Assembly (NCBI RefSeq): GCF_037038585.1
Contig: NC_092520.1
Location: forward strand, 119,457,001-119,521,000
Length of the DNA: 64,000 nt
From: Patagioenas fasciata
Taxonomy: Eukaryota > Chordata > Aves > Columbiformes > Columbidae
Reading direction: 5' to 3'
The position numbers were made by a program, and so were the translations under genes. Positions within the stretch are counted from its first letter, which is position 1; the number at the start of each line of letters is the position of its first letter. The notes under the pieces were generated by a model. That model was given only the letters and a program-made list of their open reading frames with translations, had not been told where the DNA came from and did no database searches. Of this stretch, positions 45,951 to 57,488 are shown piece after piece.

Positions 45951-46197
45951 AGAATCATAGAATAGTTTGGGATAGGAAGAACCTTTAAAGGTCATCCAGT
46001 CCAATCCCCCTGCAACAAGCAGGAACATCTTCAACTAGATCAGATTGCTCAGAGCCCTGTCCAGCCTGGCCTGGAATGTCTCCAGGGATGGAGCATCTAC
46101 CACCTCTCTGGGCAACTTGGGCCAGTGTTTCACCACCCCCAGTGTAAAAATTTTTTCCTTCATGTCTAGCCTAAATCTCTCCCCTTTTAGTTTCAAA
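45951..46197 (-). mobile_element. Older CR1, - strand, part A (3' end), split by a later insertion
   Basis: Reads AGAATCATAGAATAGTTTGGG...CCAGTCCAATCCCCCTGC...CTCCAGGGATGGAGCATC...CCCCTTTTAGTTTCAAA on the + strand, the antisense of a CR1 3' region. The element stops abruptly where a + strand CR1 begins and resumes at about 48,148. Confidence 0.93.
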
Positions 46198-48147
46198 CTC
46201 TTCAAGTGGAAGAGGAGAGTTTATAGATTGTGGAAGAAGGGACTGGCCACTTGGGAAGAATATAAGGCTGTTGTCAGAGGGTGTAGGGAGGCAACTAGGA
46301 AAGTTAAGGCCTCCTTAGAATTAAACCTGGTGACAGGAGTCAAGAACAACAGAAAGAGCTTCTTCAAATACGTGGCAGATACAACTAACATCAGAGGCAA
46401 TGTAGGCCCACTGATGAATGAGGTGGGTGCCCTGGTGACAGAAGATACAGAGAAGGTAGAGTTACTGAATGCCTTCTTTGTCTCTGCTTACTCTGCCGGA
46501 AGCTGTCCTGAGGAGCCCCATACCCCTGAGGCCCCAGAGGAAGGCAGGACAATGAAGGAGTTTGCCTCGGTTGATGAGGACTGGGTTAGGGAGCAATTAA
46601 GCAATCTGGACATCCATAAATCCATGGGTCTGGATTGGATGCACCCACGGGTGCTGAGGGAGATGGCTGAGGTCATTGCTGGACCACTCTCCATCATCTT
46701 TGCCAAGTCTTGGGAAACGGGAGAGGTGCCTGAGGATTGGAGGAAAGCAAATGTCACTCCAGTGTTCAAAAAGGGCAAGAAGGAGGACCCAGGTAACTAT
46801 AGACCGGTCAGCCTCACCTCCATCCCTGGGAAAGTAATTGAACAACTTATCCTTGGTGCCATCTCAAAGCATATCAACGATAAGAGGGTCATTAGGGGCA
46901 GTCAACATGGCTTCACCAAGGGGAAATCAGGTTTCACCAACCTCATCGCCTTTTATGAGGACATAACGAGGTGGATGGATGATGGCAGAGTGGTGGATGT
47001 GGTCTACCTTGATTTCAGTAAAGCATTTGACACAGTCTCCCACAGCATCCTTGCAGCTAAACTGAGGAAGTGTGGACTGGATGATCGGGTAGTGAGGTGG
47101 ACTGCGAACAGGCTGAAGGAAAGAAGCCAGAGAGTTGTGGTCAATGGGACAGAGTCTAGTTAGAGGCCTGTATCTGGTGGAGTGCCTCAAGGGTTGGTAC
47201 TGGGGCCAGTACTATTCAATATATTCATCAACAACTTGGATGAGGGAATAGAGTGCACCATCAGCAAGTTTGCTGATGACATGAAACTGGGAGGAGTGGC
47301 TGACACGCCAGAAGGCTGTGCTGCCATCCAGCAAGATCTGGACAGGCTGGAGAGTTGGGCAGGGAAAAATTAAATGAAATATAACAAGGGCAAGTGTAGG
47401 GTCTTGCATCTGGGCAGGAACAACCCCAGGTTCCAGTATAAGTTGGGGAATGATCTATTAGACAGCAGTGTAGGGGAAAGGGACCTGGGGATCCTGGTGG
47501 ACAGCAGGCTGAACACAAGCCAGGACTGTGCCCTTGTGGTCAAGAAGGCCGATGGCATCCTGGGATGTGTTGGAAGGGGGATGGTTAGTAGATCGAGAGA
47601 GGTTCTCCTTCCCCTCTACTCTGCCCTGGTGAGACCACACCTGGAATATTGTGTCCAGTTCTGGTGCCCTCAGTTCAAGAAGGACAGGGAACTGCTGGAG
47701 AGAGTCCAGTGCAGAGCCATGAAGATGATTAAGGGAGTGGAGCATCTCTCTTATGAGGAAAGGCTGAGGGAGGTGGGTCTCTTTACCTTGGAGGAGACTG
47801 AGGCGTGACCTTATTAATGTTTACAAATACATAAAGGGTAAGTGTCAGGAGGGTGCAGCCAGGGTCTTCTTGGTGACAACCAGTGATAGGACAAGGCATT
47901 ACAGGTTCAAACTGGAACACAGGAGGTTCCACTTAAATTTGAGAAGAAACCTCTTCTCAGTGAGAGTAACAGAACACTGGACCAGGCTGCCCAGGGGGGT
48001 TGTGGAGTCTCCTTCTCTGGAGACATTCAAAACCTGCCTGGACACATTCCTGTGCAACCTCATCTAGGTGTTCCTGCTCTGGGAGGGGGATTGGACTGGA
48101 TGATCTTTTGAGGTCCCTTCCGATCCCTAACATTCCGTGATTCTGTG
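46198..48147 (+). mobile_element. CR1 LINE, + strand, about 1.95 kb, relatively well preserved
   Basis: 5'-truncated CR1 inserted in an older CR1. One frame (46,204-47,808) encodes most of the reverse transcriptase, interrupted only by TAG at 47,161-47,163 and TAA at 47,371-47,373. Visible motifs: VYLDFSKAFDTVSH (about 47,005), [18 protein letters not shown], and catalytic FADD at 47,269-47,280. A frameshift near 47,800 moves the C-terminal part to the 47,870-48,067 frame. The tail TAACATTCCGTGATTCTGTG ends it. Apparently immobile now. Confidence 0.95.
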
Positions 48148-48224
48148 AAAACCATTACCACTCGTCCTGTTGCAGCAAGCCCTGCTAAAAAGTCTGTCCC
48201 CTTCTTTCTCGTAAGCCCCTTTTA
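48148..48224 (-). mobile_element. Older CR1, - strand, part B
   Basis: AAAACCATTACCACTCGTCC, CCCTGCTAAAAAGTCTGTCC and TTTCTCGTAAGCCCCTTTTA continue, in order, the antisense CR1 interrupted at 46,197. This continuity shows the + strand copy is nested within it. Confidence 0.9.
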
Positions 48225-48744
48225 ACATCTTTGTGGGCAGGCTGGGGCCCAGCCTCTGGTGTAGCTTCAGGTGTTGGCTTGTGAGGATGGGGTGGAGGAT
48301 AAACTTTTCAGAAGTGCATTGATGAAAGACAGACCTAAATTAGTTTTGACACCTCCCCTTGCAGATTATTGGGATATACCCAGTTCTACCTATGCCCTTC
48401 CAGATAGAGAATTAAGTGTCTGGTCCACAGAAAATGTGACACTTTGAAACATTTACCATTGATGTTGAGATGAAATAAAGAATCCAGGAATAAGAGGCAG
48501 ATGAAGACTCCCTTAAGGACAGCCTGGTGGTTGCACTGATGAGCTTGGCCACAGGAGACAAACTCCACATCTGTGTCTCCCATGGGACAGAACACATGGT
48601 CTACTGGGAGTCCACTCCCCTCTCACAGTGGATTCATGTACTCAGGGAGTGCCTGGCCCAAATACTGGGTTACTTTGGGCACACCAGCTGATAGCAGCAC
48701 CCTCATCTATCATCTACCTCACCCAGCTTTGAAGCCAGGCCTCA

Positions 48745-48812
48745 TTTGAGCAGGGGCTGGACTAGGCAATCTCCAGAGGTCACTCCCAAGTGGGATTGTT
48801 CTTGATTCTGTG
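48745..48812 (+). mobile_element. Short CR1 3' tail, + strand
   Basis: TTGAGCAGGGGCTGGACTAGG, AATCTCCAGAGGTCACTCCC and a TTGATTCTGTG ending match the last 70 bases or so of CR1. Heavily 5' truncated or decayed. Confidence 0.65.
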
Positions 48813-51800
48813 TCCTCCTTCACAGTGGAGCTTTAGATGGTTTCAGATCTTCTGGCAAGGAAAGAAGCTTCAAGCTGCATCTTACCCACAGGAAGTGAAT
48901 GCACTGACCACAGGCTGCCCAGTCTCCTTTTCTCTGACCCAAGAGATAAACAGGAACTGGTGTAATCAACCAGTTTGTAGAAACTAGTGCAACTCCAACA
49001 GCTTGTCCTGGTAGATATGAGCAGCAGAATACCCAAAGTCAGGTCAAATGCTGGGCTGGAGGGTCATTCAGATGCAAAATTTGTTTTAGACCAGAGATTT
49101 TAATCCAGCTTCTCTTTATTCCCAATGACCCCTTAGTCTTTTTGATGCTTTAGGGTCCCTCTTTCAGCCTGGATTTAAGCAAAATGTCTGCAGTTGTCCA
49201 GTAAAAACCTTCTTCTAATAAAATATCATTTGCAATGAAGTGTCATTGACCAGGAGCTCTTTGCAACATGAATTTTTGAATACTTGACATTTTCATGGGT
49301 TCAAAAGGTGGCTGGACCTGTTCACGCTATGGAAGCCCAACAAGGGCCATGGAGAACAAAGCCACCATCACCTGCTCAGGAGGTGCAATTCCTTGGAGAC
49401 CGGGGAAAGCAGGACATGGGACTTGGGGTGAGGGAGAGTCGCTCCGAGCTACCCTGGGATGGCCCATCTGGAAGAGTGGCCTTGGCTGTCAGTGAACAGA
49501 TTTGCTGAGCTGTGCCTTAACCTTAATCTTAATCTTGCTGTGTTTCAACAGCAACACTGTCGCTCTTCCTCCACAGACCACATCCTAATGTGATCATGTA
49601 TCTTATTGACAGTCTTACAACCTAATCTACGTGTTTTATGGAATAAATGTCTCTGCAAACACTGACTTCAACTGAAGAAGAGAATGAAAGGAGAATTTCT
49701 TGTATTTACTGTTTTGTTAAGCTGCAGACTTTTCATTGCACATATAAGTTTGGGCAGCAGCTAGCACATCATGCTTGTGCCTGCCTCTGAGCAATTTTCC
49801 TAGCTGAATAAAAATGAAAAACAAGAAATGAAAGGAGATTAGAACAAGTAAATGAGAATTTAGAATGAAAACAGCATCTTCTTTGAAAAAGTACATATAA
49901 TAAGCACACATAAACACTTACAATTAGAACTTTAATTTGCTTTAAGAATTTAATGGCTGTTACTCTGTGTCTGTATCCTTAATGACCCCTGACGGGTTAG
50001 CATTTCATAGGGAGGGACTGTTGGGCTGTTAGGAGACACTCCTTCCCTCCCAAACATTGTACAATGCTGGAGCATTTTTCTCCTGAAGAGGGAAGCTGAG
50101 TAATTTCAGTGAATAATATGGTCTTTGATATCAATGAATACTCTAATGGCTTTTTTAAAGCACTGTGTAGTAATGAATTTTGTTCTTTTTCTTCTTGACA
50201 TTTTCTGTGCGGCATCCTTGTTAGCTCCCAAGACCCATTAAGCAGTGAACTTTTTCATACCATCCATGACAATTTTATCTGGATTTGCCCTGGCGAAGAG
50301 AATGCTTTGCGTTAGTCCCTCCTTGGAGGCAGTTGTTCAGGTGTTCTTAACAAATGGTTACAGCTATAAGTTTGTAGTTTTTCTCTTTGGGATGTGGGTG
50401 CTCATTATTTTTGCACACATTTTCGTATTCCACCACACTACTTACTAACACAGATGTAGCCACAGACAGCTTAGTACTTTTGTCTTCTTTTATTACTTTT
50501 CAGGATACCAGTCAGGGCAGGGTGATATATGAGATATCGTAACATGCTTCTGTTCCTGCCTTCTCCTGGCATTTTTCCAGCCCAGGATAAATGTTGTGTT
50601 TCTCTCTTTATTAGGTCAGTTCTCTAATATCTCTCTGTGGCTATGCTGACAAGAGCTCTTGCTTCCCTTTTAAACTGTCTGTATGTAATGCAGTTGATGT
50701 TTCAGCTCCTAATAGAAGAGCAAAATCTCTGAAATACTTTCACCAGGCAAACTATGCTTTGCAGGAGCACTGGACGTTTTAGCTAGAGGCCAAAAAAATC
50801 TGTTTGTCAATAATTTAAGTGGTATCTGGCCATCAAAGAAGTGGAGTAACTTCACATACTAACACAACACCTAACTTAGTCTGGGGTTGAACAGGGACTC
50901 AGTGTATCAGGAGACAATCCGTGCACACTCTGTTTTCTGCTTTCAAGGAATTTTTTAGCAGGTATGTGCTAATTTTTGCAGTATGTCACTCAGTCACCTG
51001 TATTTGGCTGACATGGGGTGTCTTTGTTGTGTACACACACTCTAACACCCGTAAGTGCCCAACATATGAAGGTTATAACTTCAGAGTGTATATCTTTATA
51101 AAGGCTGCGTGGTCATAACTCCCTGTGAATACCACTTTCTGCTAACATTATCTGTGCATCAGATTTCATTACATGGCTCTTCTCTTATCTTGGACATACA
51201 GGCTGTTTGAGTGCTAGAACTCAGTGTATGTGGGTAAGTCTCTGTAAGGAAGTCATCCTAGGTGACATGTTGAAGGTCCTGATGAAACTCCTGCATGTAC
51301 TGAAGATTTTATGACTGATGATGTCAGCAGTGACTCTCTTTTTTCCATTCCCTCCCACTGTTCCTCATAGCATTTTTTTTTGCATCTCTTTCTTATATCT
51401 TAGTGTTTATAGCTTAAGTGGGCTTAAGTCTCAAATCTGTCACAACATAACGTGCTTCAGCTTCACTAACTTAAATGCTCCAAATTAATTATAGTAAACC
51501 AGGTCATTTGCATGCATGTAGGAACCACAATGAAGCTAAGTCATTGCAGTCTGACTGAAACTATGAAGCCACAGACAGCTTCATTTTGATTTCAGAAGTG
51601 TAGATTTTTCTGTTTTGCCAGGGGTACGAAGAAGGAAATATTTGCCACTGACTTCAACAGGGACAAATTTATTCTCATTTCAAGGAAAGGAAGGTTTCAT
51701 CTGAAGTATTTTCCTAAAGCAGCTCTGGGATATGAACACCCAAAGAAGTTATTGGAGGAAGAGTTACCGTTTGAGACGGAATGTGTCTGATGTTTTGCAG

Positions 51801-52699
51801 CAGGTGCCCCTGCGGTCACCCGTCTCCAGGTCTGACACAGAGGTCGCGGTGAGGACGGTCAGAGGGGCAGCACTGGGGGCAGAGCCAGCACACCGTGACC
51901 ACGTTCCCAGCTTCACGGTGATAATGTGCTTGTATGTTCCCATCCACAGATTGTCATCTCACAGCTCATGATTTCTGCTTTGCTAGCTTCAGGTGCTAGC
52001 CGGTCAGGGGGCAGCTACTACCTGGTAGTTGTTGTGATGGACATGATTTTTTTGCTCCAGTTCTTATGCAAATGTTTCTGGATATGCATTTCCTATGGAT
52101 AACAGCACAGCAAGTCTGACATTGTCCTCAGTAAAATATTTTCCTGTACCTTCTTTCTCTGATCAGCTGGAAAAAAAAGGTCTGAGACCTACAAAACCCT
52201 CTGACAGCATGAAGCCATTTACCTTGTACAAAATCCCTTGGGCTTAGAGCAGGAAGGAACGGAGCTGGACTGGCAGTCCTGACTCTCTCTTTGCCTTATG
52301 TGCTTGGTGCAAACAGGAGTAAATGTACTAGGGATACATTTTCAATTTGCAACAGAATATTTTACTCTTTGCCTGGCTGATCACAGACAACATTGCTGCT
52401 GATGGACTTGCAATACTGCTGTGTCTTAAGACTGTTTTAATCTCAAATGACAACAAATTTCAAATGTCTGATGAGATGAAGTTTATTGATACAGTGTTTA
52501 GATGCAGGAGATCTGAGACAGAGGTTTTAAAAGGTTTTCTTGGGGCTACCCAAGATTTTCGCAGCACTGACCAGAGGTGACATGTTTGGGCAGGTAGGGC
52601 TCCCATTTAAGCCCCTGCCCTCGCTTCCTCAAACTGCACATGCTGGTTGGTGTTTATTTCTCATGCAGGTATCAGTGATGTGAAAAGCGTGATGTGAAG
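48813..52699. other. Intergenic DNA with no supported gene
   Basis: About 3.9 kb. A CpG-richer segment lies at 51.80-51.92 kb (CCCGTCTCCAGG, GAGGTCGCGGTGAGGACGG), within an ATG-led 79-codon frame that I do not recognise. Otherwise nothing seen. Confidence 0.65.
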
Positions 52700-53097
52700 G
52701 CTTTTGAGTTTATGATCTCTGTCTCTCTTGGGAGGACCTGGCAAAGAGAAGGCTTTGAGGGGATCTTAGTGTTGTCTTCAACAGTCCAAGGTGGTTATAG
52801 AAGAGATGGATCGGGGTTCTTCTCAGAGGTGCATGGTAAAAGGCAAGAGGTGACAGACACAAGCTACAGTAAGAAAAATTCTGCTTGTATGTGAGGGATT
52901 TTTTTTCTCAAGCTGAGAGTGGGTTAGCACTGCAACAGGCGGAGTGAGGCTGAGAAATCTCCATCCTGGGAAATATTCAAAACCTGGCTGGACAAAGCCC
53001 TGAGGAACCTGGATTCATTTTGGTACTAGCCTTGGTTTGGGCAGGGTTTGGGCTAGAAGACCTTTACAGGTCCTTTCCAATCTGAATTATTGTATGG
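52700..53097 (+). mobile_element. CR1 LINE 3' fragment, + strand
   Basis: Diverged CR1: GAGGCTGAGAAATCTCCATCC, AAACCTGGCTGGACAAAGCCC, TTTGGGCTAGAAGACC and CAGGTCCTTTCCAATCTGAATTATTGTATGG. The 5' limit is approximate. Confidence 0.85.
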
Positions 53098-56000
53098 TGC
53101 ATATCACATAATTATGTGAGACAGCAACCTGCTCTGAGCTTTTTACCCCTATTCTGAGTGTTAAAAGGAAGCAAAGCCACTCAGCGCTTATTTCTTGGGT
53201 GCTGAGGAACAGGAGCTCGCCTGGAGAAGCGAAGCTTCTTCCTGGCAGTGCAGCTGCCTGAGGCAAATGACTGTGGGTCCCACTGGCCTCGCTGAGCTCC
53301 CCTTAGGAGCAAGGGTCCCGGGTTCTTCCCAAGGAGAAGAAGCTGGGGCTGAGGTATTTCAGGTTTGGAACAAGAGCTGGGCTGATGAGAGGAGCCCATA
53401 ATAAAAGCCCCTCTCTGGCATGGGCTGTTGGAAGGTATTTTGGCAGGTTCAGCAGCTGAGGGCTGGGAAGGCACCATCACTCATTGTCAGCAGCTTCCTT
53501 CTCCTCAGGGTGGGTGAGGGATCTGCTCCACCGTGGCTGCAGTCACGAGGAGCAAAGATCTGGAGATGACTCGTTGGCTACAGGGGCTCAAAGAGAAAGA
53601 TTAGTCACTTCTTCTCCTCCCTTGAGGGGTTTGTTTTGAGAGTTTTCTGCTCTTACTACTGGAAAATCCAATTAAAATATAATGTCTGGCTAAACTTGGA
53701 ATTTTCATCGCAAAAGCACAACGAGCTCTTTGCATTTTGTATGTCTCTCAACTAATGAGTTCTCCCCTTTTATATGGAAGCTCTGAAGGCAGATTTTTAT
53801 CTTCTTTTTTTTTTTTTTATTGTTATTAAGAAAGGAAAAAGTCTGAGTACAGAACATCTCAGACATCCTGCCCATGTCAAGGGCTGCCAAAGCATGTGGA
53901 GTGTGATTACAGCTTCCTATTTCACTGCTGAAGTGGCTCTATAAATAACAGTGTTCAATGAAAACTGCTTTTTAAGCATGAATATGTACAAAAAAATCTC
54001 AGTAACTAGATGCCATTTTTTCTTTTTTTTCTTTTTTTTTTTTTTTTTTTTCCTCTAAGCCTCCTAAACGTTTTATAGGTCCAAAAGGAACAGATTGCTG
54101 TAGGCATTCTTGAAACATCTTTTTCTACTGTGGTAATAATTTCCATTTTACCTGGTTGTTATCAAAGATCTGTAAAGACAAGATCTAAAAAAATTTCTGT
54201 CGATATTGACACTGATTCATTTCCTGAGCTGAAAAATTAAGCTCAAATGATTTTGAGAACATGGACTGAAATGAAGTTTGTACAGCCAGACTTTCATAGC
54301 ACTAGGGGCTCAATGGGAACCCTTGACTCCAACTCCCATGCTTTTATTGCACACTTGCACATCTCAGCCAATTTTCCAAGCACTGGACTGAACAGCATGC
54401 CTCATCTGAGCAGGTCTCTCAGTGATAACTCTAGTTGAGAACACACTGCCAGGTTGCGGTCAAGGTTGCTGTCCTCAGTAGTTTGTTTCAGTAGTTAATC
54501 CTAAAAAAAAAAAAAAAGTCATAAAAATTGTGCTGTGTTTCCTGTTTGAATTTATTTGGCTTCACCTTCCAGCCATCAGTTCATGTCATGCCATGTTCAC
54601 TCACTGCAAGAGCGTTCTAATACCACATGTTTTCCCTCTGTGAAGGTGGGCCAGTAACTGAGCCATTGCTCCATTATTTTTCTTTTTTTTTTGACAAATG
54701 GGACAGATCCAATACCTTTGGTCTCTCTTGCAGTAGAGCATTTCTCCAGCCCTTGAATTATTTCATTATGTTTTTTTTCTGCACTGCCTCCCTTCTTCCA
54801 AGTTCCTTTCCAAAAGGAGAGCCCCTGCACTGTACCCAGCATTTAGCGGGTAACAAATTCTGACATGGAGGGAAAACAACAATCTCCGTTCCTACCCACT
54901 ATTTGGACTTACGTCTTCAAGGATTACATTTTTCCTTTTTGCTACATGGTGCAGGAGATTGCAGTCTATCTGTTTAACGCCAGAACATTTTGCAGAGCCA
55001 TGGCTCCTTCCTGTGTAACTTCGTTTTCTGTAAATAGGCTGCATTTCTAGATTTTAGGCCTATTATTTGCATAGATCTATTTGCAGAGATGCTTGTTCTA
55101 AATGGACCCAGATGACTGCCTTAACACCAGTTTATAATTATAAAAAATACAGATGGCAATGTTGCCCATGGAACAAAAGGTATCTCAATAATTCTAGGGC
55201 ATATAACCTGAAGCTAAAAGTGTCTGTATTTTCAAAGAGAAACTTCTCACAATAGGTCAAGGCAATGCAATACTTGGGCTAAGCAACTGTTACTGTTTTT
55301 CCTTACATTTTGAAAGGGAAGAAGTTATGCATTCTTTTACACGTGCTTTACATATATTTATCAGTCATTCACAGATTATAGACACCTTTTCTCCTTTTCA
55401 TGTGGATTGGTTTTGTTTTAGCCACTTATTCTCTGCTCTAGAAATCAACTCAGAGGTCCAGTTCCTTGGCTTTATTGAAACAGAGGAGAAACTAATTATT
55501 CTTTTTTTGGTAAACAGATTATTCTGCCTCCACCGACAGACTGCTTAAAGTCCCATATGTCAGAAAAAAGTGTTTAAAATACAGAATGCAACACATCTCA
55601 TGAATACTTTGAAAAAAGTTGAATGGAATAAATGTAACTTTTTTTGGATTTTTTGCTAAGCTACAACTCTGAGTATCAGAGAGACTCAATTTGCTTTCTA
55701 ATAACTGATATTTAGCTTTAAAATACAGACTACTTGAATGTCAGAGAAAGTTAATAATATAGAATTCTTTGTTACTCTGTTAACTCAGAACTATTTCTGC
55801 TGTAACATTTGTGAACTTTGATAAATGGAAAGAAGACTATTTTATGTAACAATTATCCAAAATCTAGTGGTTACTTTACATTAAGCAAAAGAAACAAACC
55901 TCTGCACTTTGATATGAAGTTCATACACACGTGACTAATATGTTTCCTAGAGTATAATCCATGATTAAAGACTTTGGGATGTGTGGAATTATCTAGGCAT

Positions 56001-57412
56001 TGTCTTCCACTTTCTTATGACTGCTAGGGTGAGATTTCCAAACTGTACTGGGGTAGAGAGAATTTTGTATTTCAGTGAAATATCTGCAAAGCTTAGACAG
56101 GTCAAGTTATCTCTTTGAAGATAATAGCTCTTATTCCTACCAACCCCAGCATTCATTTACACTGCTTTGACTGTGAGAAGAGGTTTTAGAGTAAGTGCAA
56201 ATGTATCTTTCTCTAGCTTTATGGTAGGGAGAAGAGTCATTAGTGTGAGTGCCAGGCCCAACAGTTCTGTCTCCTTTCCCCTTCTTATTTGTACCTGTGT
56301 CCCACAGTCTTATCTCCAGAACATAAGGATAGGGATCAAGAGCAGAGTGGAGCCAATTGTCACACAACAAGATGATAGTTTCTTCCAGCCTTCTGCTGAG
56401 CTCTGAGACCTGCAAATTATATTTTTCAGTAGCTTCACATTCTTCAGTAGGGATTTCTGAAGGGATAGTGTGATGATGGAGGGCTAGAGCTAGAGATGAA
56501 AGAGACTCATCCAAACTTTTTGAAAGCTTGGAGCTGGCTGTGCCCATGGGTCTGCCCTGGCACAAAGTGAGCACAATGCTCACGCACGCTCGGGGCAGCT
56601 CGCTTGCAGCCAGTGTGCTGCCCAGCATGACAGCCAGCGTCACCGTGTGAAGTCTTCTCTTTCATCTGAGTTGTTAAAGGCTAAAAAACGTTGAATGAGA
56701 ATAAAGAAGGAAAGGGAAACGTGGGTGCGCATCTTCCTCCCCCGCTTTGTTTAACCATCATGATGTTGTGTTGCTCTGTTGGTCAGTGGTGAGTTTTTGA
56801 TTGTATAAGGCTGTCATGTCACGTTGGACTTAGTGTTCGAGAGCCAAAAATACTCAAGGGGCTGAAGGATCATGTGGTTATTTTTCCAGCCAAATTTCCC
56901 TCAGATCTTTAAGCAGCTGTTTCAGAAATGCATTCTTCCTGCAGACCTTCTGGAGACTTGGAGGGATTCACAGAAGGGCTCACTAATGACTCTTCTGTGC
57001 AGTGAACTTTCTGCCCAGGAAGGTGCTGTCTTCTGCCAGTGCCAATGAACGTAATCATTCATCAGGGACAGTTTAAGACAATTGGAGCAGAGAGGCCACC
57101 CTTGCTCCCCCTTTCAGGAAAACATACTCAGGTGTACTCTTAGGCAGAGTCAAAGCATTTTGATGAGCAAAGGCGGTTGCTGTTACTACTATAAAGTGCT
57201 TCCTCAAAACCTCAACATAATTTGCAGCTTTGCTGAATGAAACCCACTCGACAAATGTTATTGAGCAGACAACGTACACCTTAGCCCTGAGAAAGCTTAA
57301 ACAGACAATAAATCAGGGAACAGAAATTCCACCTCTGGTTTCTTTGTGACAGCCGCTAGGCTGTAGCTTCACCCTCTCCTCTTAAATGCTTACAGCAATA
57401 CCTGGTTGCTGG

Positions 57413-57488
57413 AACATTTATGTTGCTTAATCACTTCGGAGACTTTCTTGCAACATTTATGTTGCTTAACCACTTTGGAGACTTTCTT
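57413..57488 (+). repeat. Two-copy 39-bp tandem duplication
   Basis: AACATTTATGTTGCTTAA... at 57,413 recurs at 57,452 with a 39-bp period. Over 37 aligned bases I count two differences (T/C after CTTAA, C/T before GGAG). In frame it repeats MLLNHFGDFL, but there is no evidence of translation. Confidence 0.95.

Noticed and set aside
46045-47163. 372-codon open frame as a cellular gene
   Set aside because: Its first third of a hundred or so codons is read from an antisense CR1 tail and the rest is CR1 reverse transcriptase; it is a junction product of nested elements.
51732-51971. 79-codon frame in a CpG-richer segment as an exon
   Set aside because: No family similarity and no convincing pair of splice sites in frame.
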